Assembly: GCA_035578905.1 (NCBI GenBank)
Contig: JAQJVL010000285.1
Coordinates: 284,001-348,000, forward strand
Origin: Stictocephala bisonia
Taxonomy: Eukaryota > Arthropoda > Insecta > Hemiptera > Membracidae
Direction of reading: 5' to 3'
Length of the DNA stretch: 64,000 nucleotides
The position numbers and the translations under genes were made by a program. Numbering within the stretch: position 1 is the first letter of the stretch; each line of letters begins with the position of its first letter. Below are positions 10,973-23,575 of the stretch, piece after piece. Below the pieces are notes generated by a model, which had not been told where the DNA came from, did not search any database, and saw only the letters and a list, made by a program, of their open reading frames with translations.

Positions 10973-12352
10973 TTGGATAAAATCTACCCTCTCTCTCCTC
11001 GATAATGTAACTCTGATTATTCCCCAAGGTAGGAATTCAAACCCATCAGCTTGTGTCGAACCTCTACAACCGTGTATGCTATGGTAGCGAATATAGTGTG
11101 GGTGTCAAGGCCATAAAATTCGTATTTGTATAGTCATATTCTCATGTCAAGTGCGATTTGTTTCTCAGTCGTCATACCATGATTCACTAATCAGGTGCGA
11201 TGCCAACGCACATCATAATATTATGTAGGCAGCTGTGTTATTAACCTCATTGGTGAGTCTATGTTAGTCTTAAAATTATCTCACAACTTATACATATTAA
11301 ATAAGGGCAACCCTTCAACCTTCAGAAGTACAAGAGTAGTATGTTTCCATTCACTCTCTGACTATCAATTCATAGTTTCCGAATAAGGTAGGCTACTTCC
11401 GCAACTGGCAGGACCAAATTTTAGGGAATACTAAAGGAGTAATAAAATAAAGAAAGTTATATCAGTTGTTGATAATGAACAGGCAGCTACTTCACTTGAA
11501 TTTACGATACTGGATCACTAACAGGGAAACTGTTCACTTTATGATTGAAGGAATGGAGGCAAGTTGGATGGTTGTCCAAAAAATGTAAGACCAAGAAAAG
11601 ACGCGTTCGGCAGCTCATCATCAAGTGCAAAAAGGCTGGTGTCTGGACGGAGTACCATATGGCTCTAACAGATTAACATTTATTTACTACATCAGCCAAA
11701 CTCATAGCATGGGAGACTTTTCATGGATGCATCAACTCCTGCAGATGGTAGAAAACTTTGCTTAAATAACCACTCCAGTAGGCGCCATTTTGAAGATACT
11801 ACAGATTGGGTAATACTACAAATTTGCATGCGTGTAACCTCCCAATTTGCATTTTTAGTGACAATGCGATAGGTAACCCAAACTGGAGACATCCTTAGGC
11901 CACAAGCGTCCCTAGGAGAATATAGGCCAGCCAGACGTATTATAACCATTACAAAAGATATCCACCTTCAAATCACCTGGAAAAGATGCCCTTCTACAAG
12001 TTAATCTAGAAGCCCCTAATTCTCTTCTATTTGAAATATAAATATTCAGGGCAAGTATAGCCTATATTTATATTCCACAGTCCTTGAGCGTTAAGAGAAT
12101 AATACTTATAACACACCAATTATGCAGCTGTTAAAACATTCAGGCCTATGAATCTCTCTCATCTTTTCTCACACGTGGAACATCATATCAGGAGAGTGGA
12201 TCTTCTTAAGGTGCTTCGTTGGACATTGAGGATGCATTTGGCAACACCTCATACGACTCCATTATTGAAGAAATATTACGTTTTTAAGGAAAATTTCTAT
12301 TCAATTCCATACTCAAGTTTATAATGATCGTATGCTGTACGGGGTGGCGGAA
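10973..12352. other. Intergenic DNA
   Basis: No gene is recognised. The 85-codon minus frame at 11692-11949 has no motif I can name. Upstream of 12353 there may be more decayed LINE sequence, but I cannot align it. Confidence 0.4.
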
Positions 12353-13140
12353 AACTAGTGCAGTATGACACAAATCTCTGCTTTAGCAATAAATCAAAAA
12401 CATATCTGGAAAACAATACATTTGAGGAACTTAAAATTATAAATTTAGTTAAATACATTTAGTTCAAAATTTAAATACCATAAATTTAAAAATTAATCCA
12501 ACAAAATCAAATTACATAAACTTACGCCAAAAAGGAGGGGAAGATTCTCCTACTGTAATAATGGAAGATACAGAGCTTACAGAAGTTAAATCCACAAAAT
12601 TTCTAGGAATATTCCTCGATGGAAGTTTAACTTGGAGTGATAAAATAAATAATGTCTCATTTAAATTATCTCCAGGAATTTATTCTCTGATATTACTGTC
12701 CAAAAACTGCCCAACTCAGATATTGATGACGGCGTATTACGAATGGGCTTATATATACACGTTTATCCTACAGGGTGGTCCTCTGGGGTAGTTGTCCAAA
12801 CAATGAATTTTTGAGAATCGTCAAGGCTACAGAAAAAATCAGTTCGGATCATATCAAAATTAAAAAGCAGAGATTCATGCAGAAACGCTTTCAAAACCTT
12901 GCAACTGTTAACGTTGCCTTACGTTTACATATTACATACCATCCTCTTTTGTATGTGAAGACAAGCACTAACACTCGGCACAGGCATACATATATACAGT
13001 ACCAGAGGGGGGAGGGAACTACCGAACTGGGCAACACAGAACGGTGGTTTTCGAACATCTCCCTTTCATGCAGGTGTTCGTTTGGTCAACAGTTTGCCAA
13101 ACGAATTATAATGTGCTCAGGTGCCCAAGCATTGAATTGA
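12353..13140 (+). pseudogene. Decayed non-LTR retrotransposon (RT C-terminal half)
   Basis: Plus-strand frames give, in order, the sequence around the catalytic box (VQYDTNLCFSNKS at about 12358-12396; the Y-A-D-D box is damaged), the motif LKINPTKSNYINLRQK (about 12486-12533), KFLGIFLDGSLTWSDKIN (12597-12650), WGSCPNNEFLRI (from 12784) and a C-terminal YVKTSTNTR stretch near 12950. This is the normal motif order of a Jockey/CR1-type LINE RT. It is broken by a stop near 12460 and a frameshift near 12770. A further shift near 13030 moves the conserved end (EHLP...VRLVNSLPNEL) into another frame. No 5' half is present. Confidence 0.85.
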
Positions 13141-13515
13141 ATTCAATTCAATTCACCACCAATTGAATTGAATTTAATTGATTCTTTAAAAATTTTAAAT
13201 ATAGATATATTTTTCCTATCTCAAGGGAAGGTTCATTAACTAAATTTGACTATAAAATTGGAAAATAGTTAACCCTCCGAAAACCGATTGCACCACCTTT
13301 TGACACTCTTGTGCATTGTTTCTTGATTGTATATAAAAATTCTTCCCATATTTTTCTTTTGTTTAACATCTTTTTAAATACAGATTTTTAAAACCAATAA
13401 TATGATTTGACCAACTTTAGTTTGCCAAACGAATTAAAATGTGCTCAGGTGCCCAATCATTGAATTGAATTCAATTCAATTCACCAATTGAATCGAATTT
13501 AATTGATTTTTTGCC
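13088..13515. repeat. Direct repeat of the LINE 3' end with an AATTG-rich palindrome
   Basis: About 95 bp at 13088-13187 recur at 13422-13515. Both copies start TTTGCCAAACGAATTA and contain TGTGCTCAGGTGCCCAA followed by the palindromic run TTGAATTGAATTCAATTC. The copied part corresponds to the last conserved codons of the LINE at 12353-13140, so its tail was duplicated, with about 240 bp of AT-rich DNA between the copies. Confidence 0.8.
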
Positions 13516-15499
13516 CGTGCCCCTCACCCATAGAATGTAGTAGGGGATAACCGCTGATCCTGTTACAAATTTACTTATTTTGAGTCCAACAACTCATGTA
13601 AGTAATTCACGTAAAATAAACATGTTTATATAGCATTTCATAACTGAATCCAAAATCCACGTCTGATGGATTCAGTTGTTCGGCTGGGACTGTAAATATA
13701 GTGAGGAAATTGACTCAGAAAATTATTTGTTACTGATCAATATAATGGTATGTAATTGTATGCCTTTCTAGAAAAACAATATCTGAGCCAGAACTATACA
13801 GGCTGAGACTTGGGATTTGGATATAGGAAGAGATAACTTTGGATTTGTTAAAACGTCGTAAGGACATCACCCTTGGTTTCGTATTCCTTCCGCTAGAGTC
13901 GGCACTTTCACAAGACACCCTATAAGGAAGGGTAAGACACCGTAGTTGACACGTCCTCAACGGTTTGTGCTAACGAGTGTATACGAGGCCGATATGGCCT
14001 GGCTGTCAAGCATACATGAATCTCGTAGTGGCCAATTACGAGAGGAAAGAGGAAGCTCGCGACTGTGTGAAAGGTTAGCACACAGCTATAAACTAGTCAC
14101 TTGTGACCCGTAGATTGTAAATTATTGTATTCATGAAACTTTATGGTGAGTCTAAAATGACTAGCAAACGTGGGATTATACAACATTTTGTCTTACCAAG
14201 ATAGTGGTATACAGGAATTGTCCATAATTCAGTGAAATTGCAGATTTATTTTTTTTATTTTTATTTTTATCAGACTTTTTAATGTGTGTAAATGAATCCA
14301 ACTTATTACGCCATCTAAGATTAGAACCTGACTGAATTAACTTCTTAAAAATATGTTGGCTTAAACCAAGTCAAACCTCCAGGTTATATTGTAGACATTT
14401 AAAAAGATTTTCAAAAATTCTTCGTAGTTCTGAAATGGCGGCATATTTATTGCGCAAATTTTGAAATATCAAAAACAGTAGCAAAAGGCTGAGAATTCCA
14501 GAGAATTGGTGAGAAGGTTCATTCAATTTTAGTTTGAAATTGTTGATAGATTTCACCTTCAGCTTATGAGCTTCTTTAAAATAGTTGGAAAACTGAAGCT
14601 TTCATATGTTTGGTTGCTAAACAACTGCAACCAGTCTGAAGATATCCAATAAATTGAAACAGTGAAGTACCTCTGTCAGTTACTATAAATTTCAGAGTTT
14701 ATTTAAATTCCTTTGACCTATGACAGCTTGAGTTTTTTAACTTTGTTTTAAGAAACTTGTAAAGGGAAGGTAAAATCGAGCAAACATTTCAACTTAATAT
14801 CAAAAACAGTGTTTCTTACTTAAATGAATATCACTGTCAAAAAGTATCATTTTCAGCGTGAGATGATCTTCAACTTTGTTCCTATGACTTTTTTGCTTAA
14901 TCTCACGTCTTTCACCCTTAGGTACAGCTACGTATTTAATCTGTGCGTATGACTAAATAAGGCTGTTTTACGCACTCTGAAAGCCGGTCGTACTATTTAG
15001 CCTAAAACGACTAAATTAACGGTCCTATTGAAACATTACTATCATTGTCTGATTATGATATTTAAGACTCCCTACAAATTTGCTCCTATGACTTTTCGCT
15101 CTATTAGAGCTAGATTTTCAATTTGTGTGTGACATCCAAAATGGCTACTTTACGCAATTTGAAAGTAAACTTATATGCGTCTCTCTACAAAAAAAGAAAG
15201 AATATAAATACATTAAGAAAAAAGAAAAATATGTAGAATTATAGCAATCATCATATAGTAAGGAACGTGAAAAAGCACCGAGAAACGACTGATTCAAACA
15301 CGATTGCCCTACGTTGCACTCTCGAACAGTAGACTTACTGATTTTTCTACATTATCAAACTTTATCATCTAGGAGAAAAAGTGATTTAAATTGAAAAATT
15401 TCAAAACTGTCTTGAATACAGCCATGGCTTGCTGATAAGACGACGGAAAACCTGTCTTTATGACTTGTGTTTACGAGTTCGGGCCTGCGGAACGAGCTA
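13516..15499. other. Intergenic DNA
   Basis: 13516-14110 is of moderate GC without recognised features; 14110-15460 is AT-rich. Open frames of 60-76 codons (13730-13960, 14371-14556) have no recognisable domain. Nothing further is supported. Confidence 0.4.
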
Positions 15500-16562
15500 T
15501 TTCAACTAGTGTTTCCAACTCGTGCTTTTAGTCGTCTATCAGCGATGGTGTGGGCCTATAGGACCAACAATTCCAACTCGTATTTCAAGGGATCGTCTAT
15601 AGTCGTCTATCAGCGATGGCTTGGGCACGCAGAACATACTATTCCAACTCGTGTTTCAAGGGATCGTCTATAGTCGTCTATCAGCGATGGTGTGGGCCTA
15701 TAGGACCAACAATTCCAACTCGTGTTTCAAGGGATCGTCTATAGTCGTCTATCAGCGATGACTTGGGCATGCAGAACGTACTATTCCAACTCGTGTTTCA
15801 AGTGATCTTCTATAGTCGTCTATCAGCGATGGCTTGGGCACGCAGAACGTACTATTCCAACTCGTGTTTCAAGTGATCTTCTATAGTCGTCTATCAGCGA
15901 TGGCTTGGGCACGCAGAACGTAGCCTACTATTCCAACTCGTGTTTCAAGTGATCTTCTATAGTCGTCTATCAGGGATGGCTTGGGCACGCAGAACGTACT
16001 ATTCGAACTCGTGCTTCAAGGCATCGTCTATAGTCGTCTATCAGCGATGGCTTGGGCACGCAGAACGTACTATTCCAACTCGTGCTTCAAGTGATCTTCT
16101 ATAGTCGTCTATCAGCGATGGCTTGGGCACGCAGAACGTACTATTCCAACTCGTGCTTCAAGTGATCTTCTATAGTCGTCTATCAGCGATGGCTTGGGCA
16201 CGCAGAACGTACTATTCGAACTCGTGCTTCAAGGGATCGTCTATAGTCGTCTATCAGCGATGACTTGGGCACGCAGAACATACTATTCCAACTCGTGTTT
16301 CAAGGGATCGTTATAGTCGTCTATCAGCGATGACTTGGGCATGCAGAACATACTATTCGAACTCGTGTTTCAAGGGATCGTCTATAGTCGTCTATCAGCG
16401 ATGACTTGGGCATGCAGAACATACTATTCCAACTCGTGTTTCAAGGGATCGTCTATAGTCGTCTATCAGCGATGGTGTGGGCATGCAGAACATACTATTC
16501 CAACTCGTGTTTCAAGGGATCGTCTATAGTCGTCTATCAGCGATGGCGTGGGCATGCAGATT
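15500..16562. repeat. 71-bp minisatellite, about 15 copies
   Basis: Unit of 71 bp: GATCGTCTATAGTCGTCTAT, CAGCGATGGCTTGGGCACGC, AGAACGTACTATTCCAACTC, GTGTTTCAAGG. Variants (CAAGTGATCTTC against CAAGGGATCGTC; GCACGC against GCATGC) are clustered, showing block duplication. The array starts gradually and ends within a unit at GGGCATGCAGA. Confidence 0.95.
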
Positions 16563-17499
16563 AACATTTGATTACCATCTTTATGTATGTACGCATCCAA
16601 TTACTAAACTCATCTGCTACTAATTAGAACCATATTTTCATGTGAACGACTCGCAAGGAAGTGCCAATTACCAGTTTAATTATATTTATATTCCATTCTA
16701 ATTTTTTATCTAAAATGACCGCAAAACGTCAGCGCTAACGAGCGGGCGTGTTTCTTCCGATTTATTTTTTGTTAACAAGATTTTTAAAAGTCTTAATTTG
16801 GCCGTGAACTTGAGAGGTGGTCCTAAATGGGACCGGAATTATAATTAATGCCATTAGCATGTGTTCATTTAATAGGGCCGATGTTGTTTTACCGTTCATA
16901 CGAGCTTTAGTGGTTCAGGCGGATGCTCCCAGGCTTGCTGGCCGATTGCATTTTTACTTTATTACTGCTTTATTGCCTTTAATGATATCTGAGCAATTAG
17001 TGGCTGCTCAGTTTATCAATTTAGAAAGAAGTTTGAAATAGACAGGATTATTTACGATGGTTATATTAATTAGCAATAACTTAATCTGACATCGTTAACT
17101 TTCATAGTGTAGTAGCACTTAATATCGTTGAAAAACATTTTTTTGATGGTATTTCTTTTAATGATAGATACGATGTTTATCTTTATATGACTATCAATTG
17201 ATTTTAAAGAGAACATCTAGGCCCTTGAATCAATTTAATGAAGTCAAACCCTATAACGGAAAGTCGTAAACTTAACTACAGTCCATTAATTACAACAGTC
17301 ACTCCATGTTACTTTTATTACACGATAAAATAAATAATTAGTGGTCTGGTAAAGAAATAACTAAATTCATAAATGAATATTGCATAAAAGTATAACCACA
17401 TAAAAAACAGAGGTCACTTTCTTATGGCCGAAGCGAACGCCTCAGTGGCCGTTATCTTGAGATTAGAACTAATGTAGCCTAAATCTTTATTACCTGTAG
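16563..17499. other. Intergenic DNA, GC-richer block at about 16620-17045
   Basis: Between 16620 and 17045 the sequence is non-repetitive and rich in paired homeodomain-like words: GCCAATTACCAGTTTAATTA, GAATTATAATTAATGCC, TTTACTTTATTACTGC, TTTATTGCC. A 74-codon open frame at 16817-17041 overlaps it but has no motif. The density of such sites suggests a developmental enhancer; this is inference. Confidence 0.4.
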
Positions 17500-17665
17500 T
17501 AATAATTACTACGTTTATCCATGTAGATTTGGGGAGAATAAGGGAGGGACTGACAAGGTGCTGGCCCAGTCATCGCATCACAAACTGGAAAAATAACTTA
17601 GTTAACATACATTTAGCGAACTATTAGTAATGACCTCTATTTATTTATTTTCTGTGGTTTAGCTC
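17500..17665. repeat. Dispersed repeat D, copy 2
   Basis: Matches copies 1 and 3 through GATTTGGGGAGAATAAGGG, GACTGACAAGGTGCTGG, ACATACATTTAGCGAACTAT and GACCTCTATTTATTTA. More diverged than copy 1. Confidence 0.65.
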
Positions 17666-18599
17666 AAATATGCGTTTGGCAAATTAGACTGATATTTTAC
17701 GGCTAACCCATCCTAAATACATTTTGTACATCTGCACTGTCGTGAGGAAACAGTAGATGGTTTACTAAGGAGAGAGGACTGTGTTAGGTGAGCTGTTGGG
17801 TGTTGATGAGAGGCGGTAGAACGCGGTGAGATAAGCGCTATCAAGGCCCCAATGTCATCAGCGTATCGAGGATCCTGCCTGATCTCCCTCGACTGTCGAG
17901 TTCCACCGGTAATGCGACATATATCCTTTATCCTTGAACCATGAATGCTTAGTGTAATTAATGTGTAGTATGCTGGTCCTTTGAGTAAGCACAAGAAATT
18001 GATTAATCAATTTTACTCAAGACACTAATTAATTGTTTTATGAACTATTTAAGATATAAAGGAAACGTTAAAGCTACAACGTTTTCTGAGGAATCCACCT
18101 ACCATTCTGCTTATTTACATCAATAAACTATACAATCTAGGTCAGGTTATGTTAGTTTGGGTTAGTTATTTTACTACTTTCCACTATTATTTTCTATAGA
18201 AAAAGTTCGAGTTTGGAGGCAGCTAAAGGAATTTGACCTTCTAAACTCTCCAATTCAAGTTCTAAAATTCTAAATTCATAAATATTCTTTTGAATACCAA
18301 ATTTCTCAGACCTCGATTTCAATGTTTAATAAATGCGGGGCTGTATCACACTTTCTTTTCTTGGATCCCACTCATGAATAAAAACACAATATTTCCTTTT
18401 GTTACAACGAAACATATATCTTGTAATCACTTGTCTTCAAATAACTAATGGCTACCCGAGAACACCTACAAAATTAAGAATGTGAGAATTTCAGACAAAG
18501 ACTATTGTTTAGGTTGACACACATATTTGTTAAGAATGAAGACAATACTACCAAGTGTTGACTTGTAGTATGACATTAAATATTCATGTTTATTTTATT
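17666..18599. other. Intergenic DNA
   Basis: A minus-strand frame at 17713-17994 (93 codons) includes the word RYADDIG, but nothing around it fits an RT, so I regard it as chance. No other features. Confidence 0.4.
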
Positions 18600-18850
18600 T
18601 TATCCTTTTCAAGAAGCCGATCGAATATATATGGGGGAGAGGAGAGGCGAATGAGTGTGATGAATATAGATGAACGAGTGTAGTCATTGTTACTAGCTAA
18701 GGTTGACTGTTCCTCAGAAAGAACTACTTATTAATAGCCCAATAGGGCATCTGAGGGACCTAAAGCTTTACGTAGAATTCAATCCACGTATTGGTCTGAT
18801 TTTCAGCTGACAATCCCGATACTCAGTTCTCCTCCCTACCACCCAACATG
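18600..18850 (-). mobile_element. tRNA-derived SINE family, copy B (partial)
   Basis: The body matches copy A: GCCGATCG near 18616, ATAGATGAACGAGTGTAGTC (copy A TAGATGAGCGAATGTAGTC), CTAAGGTTGACTGTTCCTCA and TTAATAGCCCAAT. Further towards its 5' side it carries CAGCTGAAAATCAGACCAAT in reverse complement, which also appears in copy C. The tRNA-like head is not recognisable in this copy. Confidence 0.65.
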
Positions 18851-20380
18851 GACACCCTAGACTTCTCTAGTTGACGACGGCGACCATTGAGCAGATGACA
18901 TATTGGTATTAGAGGATTGAGTTTAGAATCTATCGCCTACAATGTCCACAACGCTTTGTCACAAAGTAGCTGGGGTACAGCACTCCGCCACTAATGCCCC
19001 TCCAGCTGCTGATTCAAGACATGACGTATGTACCACAACCACTCTATTCTCCCTAGTCTTGTCAGGTGACACACAATGTGGTAGCCACAAAACTCCGTGT
19101 AACCGAGGCTCTTTGTGTAAGATGGATTGAATTAATTATAGTGTCATAGCTTGACAGAAAGGGCCGTAAATAAGAGCGAAAAGGTCGCTTGGAAGCATTT
19201 GAATTTTAAATGGCGATATTTCAGAGCGGCGGTAATGGGTTGGAACGCAACGTTGCGCTGATGGACGCTGTTTTCAAATTGAAAGTTGGCGGTGTCACGT
19301 CGGGTCGGGTTACCCCTCTGTTGACATTTATATTACACCCGTCTGTCTGTAAATGACAATGTAATGTCAGCTGTACCTTATGACGTGGCAACGTATCTCT
19401 CAGCCATCTGTGCTTGGTTATAATTAGCAGATAGGTCTACATTATCATACAAAACTGATTTGTATTCAAAGTAAATAGTCTACTTTACTTACAATTATAT
19501 ACAATTTGGATATCTCCTTCAAGTATATCCAAAATGAATGTGTAATATGTATATGCAGAATAAATTTTGTACATACATGTAGGCTATTATCATTTACATG
19601 TAGGCCTATGTGGTTTTTTTGGTTTTTTTATTTTTTTAATTAAAAATGTAAAGGCATCTCCAAACGAGCTTAGCCTTGGAGGCCTTATATTGTTTCATAT
19701 TTCAAAATTTATTTTTTTTAAATCCATAGAGTTATATTAAAACAAGGATTTTTCGTTTCAATAATTGTAGCAATTTTATTTTTGTCTTGTTCCTTGAATG
19801 GTGTGCATGATTATAAAATTAAAATATAGAGATATATTCGTATATTTCTCTATAATAAACTTCAAATGAATTGTATGTAAGCTCATTGTGTGTATGTAGT
19901 CCATTTTTAGCTTTTATGTAAAATGTTATTTTATTGTCATTTTTATATTCTCTTTTCATTATTTTTCGAGCAATTGCCTTATATTTTTCTTTTTATTAAA
20001 AATAATAATACTTACCTGGTAAGTAAATAATGAAAGAAATATGTATTGTTCTGATATCTATTCATGTATGTATTTAATTCTATAAAAAAACAATTTCCTA
20101 CATGTATATAAAACGTAAATCTTTTACAAGTGTTTCTAAAGTAAATGTCGTACATGTATACCAAAAGTAAATGTATTACACGTATAGCTATTGTAAATGT
20201 CTCACATGTAATCTATATCCAAAGTAAATTACTTACAATTGTCTCCAAAGTATATGTCTCACCTATTTATTAAAAGTAAATATCTTACATGTGTATCTAA
20301 ATTGAAATTCTTACATTAATATCAAATTAAATGTCTTACCTGCGTTGTCAAATCGATCGTTTCAGAATAAAAATGCAAAA
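18851..20380. other. Intergenic DNA, GC-richer block at about 19130-19440
   Basis: 19130-19440 is GC-richer and single-copy-looking (for example GGCCGTAAATAAGAGCG, TTTAAATGGCGATATTTC). 19500-20380 is AT-rich with a T run at 19613-19640. Between 20060 and 20340 the words GTAAATGTC or GTAAATATC and ACATGTAT recur about every 45-50 bp, possibly a worn forerunner of the adjacent 49-bp array. No exon recognised. Confidence 0.35.
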
Positions 20381-21351
20381 AAGCCGTGTATAAAGCAGGT
20401 TATGTAGACGGTTGTTTGTACCGCCTCGGAAGCCGTGTTTAGTGCAGGTTATGTAGACGGGTGTTTGTACCGCCCCGTAAGCCATGTATAGTGCAGGTTA
20501 TGTAGACGGTTGTTTGTACGGCCCCAGAATCCATGTATATTGCAGGTTATGTAGACGGTTGTTTGTACGGCTCCAGTAGCCGTGTATAGTGCAGGCGATG
20601 TAGACGGGTGTTTGTACCGCCTCATAAGCCGTGTATAGTGCAGGTTATGTAGACAAGTGTTTGTACCGCCCCGTAAGCCGTGTATAGTGCAGGCTATGTA
20701 GACGGGTGTTTGTACGGCCCCATAAGCCGTGTATAGTGCAGGCTATGTAGACGGGTGTTTTTACGATCCCAGAAGCCATGTATAGTGCAGGCGATGTAGA
20801 CGGGTGTTTGTACGGTCCCAGAAGCCATGTATAGTGCAGGCTATGTAGACACGTGTTTGTACGGTCCCAGAAGCCATGTATAGTGCAGGCTATGTAGACG
20901 GGTGTTTGTACGGTCCTAGAAGCCAGGTATAGTGCAGGCTATGTAGACGGGTGTTTGTACGGCCCCAGAAGTCGTGTATAGTGCAGGCTATGTAGACGGG
21001 TGTTTTTACGATCCCAGAAGCCATGTAGACGGGTGTTTGTACGGCCCCATAAGCCATGTATAGTGCAGGCTATGTAGACGGGTGTTTTTACGATCCCAGA
21101 AGCCATGTATAGTGCAGGCGATGTAGACGGGTGTTTGTACGGCCCCAGAAGCCATGTATAGTGCAGGCGATGTAGACGGGTGTTTGTACGGCCCCATAAG
21201 CCGTGTATAGTGCAGGCGATGTAGATAGGTGTTTGTACGGTCCCAAAAGCCATGTGTAGTGCAGGTGATGTAGACGGGTGTTTGTACGGTCCCAGAAACC
21301 ATGTGTAGTGCAGGCGATGTAGACGGGTGTTTTGTACGGCTCCATAAGCTT
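20381..21351. repeat. 49-bp minisatellite, about 20 copies
   Basis: Unit of 49 bp: AGCCGTGTATAGTGCAGGCT, ATGTAGACGGGTGTTTGTAC, GGCCCCATA. Variants fall in the GGCCCCATA/GATCCCAGA/GGTCCCAGA segment and in GCTATG/GCGATG. One copy near 21001-21030 has lost the AGTGCAGG part. The long minus-strand open frames with HGLWGRTNTRLH-like periodicity come from the repeat itself. Confidence 0.95.
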
Positions 21352-22380
21352 TTATACGACGCAATAACTGTGGTAATAAAACATACAACTAAAGAACAGG
21401 AGCAGGGATTAACCGCTCAGAGGAGCCGCTCGCGACTGTCCTGTGTATTGTGGATTTATAATCCATAACATAATTGTCGTTTCATGCATTGGCGGTTCAC
21501 AGCGTGGTGAATGTATTCACAGGATAAGTTTAATTCATTCTAATAGACGGCTCGGGGGTCGTATATCAAGGGGGAGAGGGTATGTCTACGGTGATTTGTG
21601 ATTATGTTCGATTGTATTAGTCTATGCACATTGTGCTCGATATCGATGCGACTTTTACGTTTATAGCCCGTTTGGAGAAGCGGGCATCTTCCCTCGCCTC
21701 CATCGCCTTTTTACTGTCGCTGAACAAACCATTATTGCCCTCGGAATTGAGTCGTATTCGATTCTTCTGTTTTATTCGGCCATCGCTTACCGGAATTGCT
21801 CTGTTGTTGATTGTCTCTAGAAACACTTATATTTGAATTGGACGTACTTTGCGCAATTTTATTGTTTTGCTGACTTTTTCTTAGTGCTGTAATTTATTGT
21901 GAATAATGTACATGTACTTGAATAACTAAACACATCAGAAGGTATTTATTTCTACCTATATAGGTAAGTAGTCTTATCCGGTATTTATATTTGCTGAAAC
22001 ATAAGAATTATGTTTACTTAGAGTTTTAATGTTACATGTACAGTTAATTTATAAACGAGTGCGTGAAAAAGTATTTTTTCACTGTTTCGTATGTTTTGAT
22101 AAAAATTACTTAAAATTAAATTTAAACAAGTTAAGCATATTTTTAATAGAAATGCTCTCCAATAAAGAACCCGAACAAGAAAATACTAGCAATCATTAAA
22201 TAATTAAATTTTTAATTATTTGACATTTTAAAAACGCCGTTTTCTTAAATTTTAGTGTTTCTCATTAAAACGTTATAATCTTAAAAATATAAACTACTGA
22301 GAAATGTATACTTAGTCGTATTAAAAGTAAATAAAATATAATAATTACAATTATATTGAAAAGGTAATTTAAGCATGATG

Positions 22381-22431
<51 letters not shown>

Positions 22432-23379
22432 AATTTTGTGCATTTACGCATTAAGTATTTAAGCTAAGCAAGAAATAAAAGTCCCCGTTTTTATTTCGTT
22501 TATTTAAATTTAGAGTAAAACATTTAAATAAACTATTTAAATGACTCAACTTGTGGTGATTGTAAAAAAACAACTGTAAAAATATTCAAAGAAATATTCA
22601 ATACACAACGTACTCCATGATTTTTCTTTGTGTAAATACATAAACATATTATGCACATATAATTAATTTTGTTATGCTTTAAATAATTCTTTAAAACTTC
22701 TTTACTTAAAAATATATCGTTTCATGTTTAGTGCGATGTACATACATAGAATGTTTATGTGGGTAGAAAATATGTAGCCTACTAGTTTTTAAGCTTTACT
22801 TTTAAAAAACATTATCAATATAAAAACAACATTTTTGTCTATATCAAAAAAGTAAATTTTCTTCTACAAATAAATTTGTAGTTTGCTACACGTCACGTTT
22901 TGTATTTCGTTATACTTACATTTTACTGAATGTAGCTTTGGTATTTTTTTTATTGAATTTGACTATTTCAAAAGCCCTTACAATACGTAGAATCCACTCA
23001 ATCGTTCAATGACAGTAAAAAAAAATATATATAAAACTCTATGAGTCAATAATATGCATCTTGTCAAGTATCATTTCTTAATCAATAAGTAGCCTTTAAT
23101 ATAAATATATGAAATTCTAATTAACTTATATACATATAAATCTTGCTACAGAATATCTGTGAGCTACATCTTATCAATAGAATAGAAAAATATCAAACCA
23201 TGTTGGTTTAGTTATAATAAGGTAAAAAGAGGGAGACAACTATAGTTACAAAATTACGCAAACGTGTTGAAACCTGAACTCAGAAGTTCCTTTCACAGAG
23301 GATAAAGAAAACATGCCACTGTATTATGCTCGCAGGGAACATGTGTAATTGGATTACAACTGATGTAAATATTTATAAA
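21352..23379. other. Intergenic DNA, GC-richer block at about 21390-21840, then very AT-rich
   Basis: 21390-21840 has Hox-like words (GTGGATTTATAATCC, CGTTTATAGCCCG, AAACCATTATTGCCC) in a GC-richer context and both strands are open at 21617-21836; I see no protein motif. 21840-23370 is very AT-rich and without recognised features except the TA run at 22385-22426. Confidence 0.35.
22385..22426. repeat. (TA)n microsatellite
   Basis: About 21 uninterrupted TA dinucleotides. Confidence 0.95.
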
Positions 23380-23575
23380 TCTGTACTAATAAATACTACC
23401 ATTATCCTTGAGAGTTTGGAGGGGGAAAGGGGAGGACTTACAACAGCGATGGTCCTGCAATCTGCACGGTGAACTGGAGAACTAACTATTAGACACTCCA
23501 ATTTGCTTACTCGACACATATTCAGCGCAATGTTGGACGTAACCTCTGTTTTTCCTTCTATGTGTTCCTTGCAAA
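23380..23575. repeat. Dispersed repeat D, copy 3
   Basis: Shares GAGAGTTTGGAGGGGGAAAG, GGTGAACTGGAGAACTAACT, GACACATATTCAGCGCAATG and AACCTCTGTTTTTCCTTCT with copy 1. It has a short insertion relative to copy 1 in the middle. Confidence 0.7.

Noticed and set aside
17713..17994. RT fragment suggested by RYADDIG on the minus strand
   Set aside because: No other RT motif lies upstream or downstream in any frame; flanking residues do not fit the family.
20939..21388. 149-residue minus-strand frame with HGLWGRTNTRLH repeats
   Set aside because: A product of the 49-bp minisatellite (three units make 147 bp); three overlapping frames are equally open.
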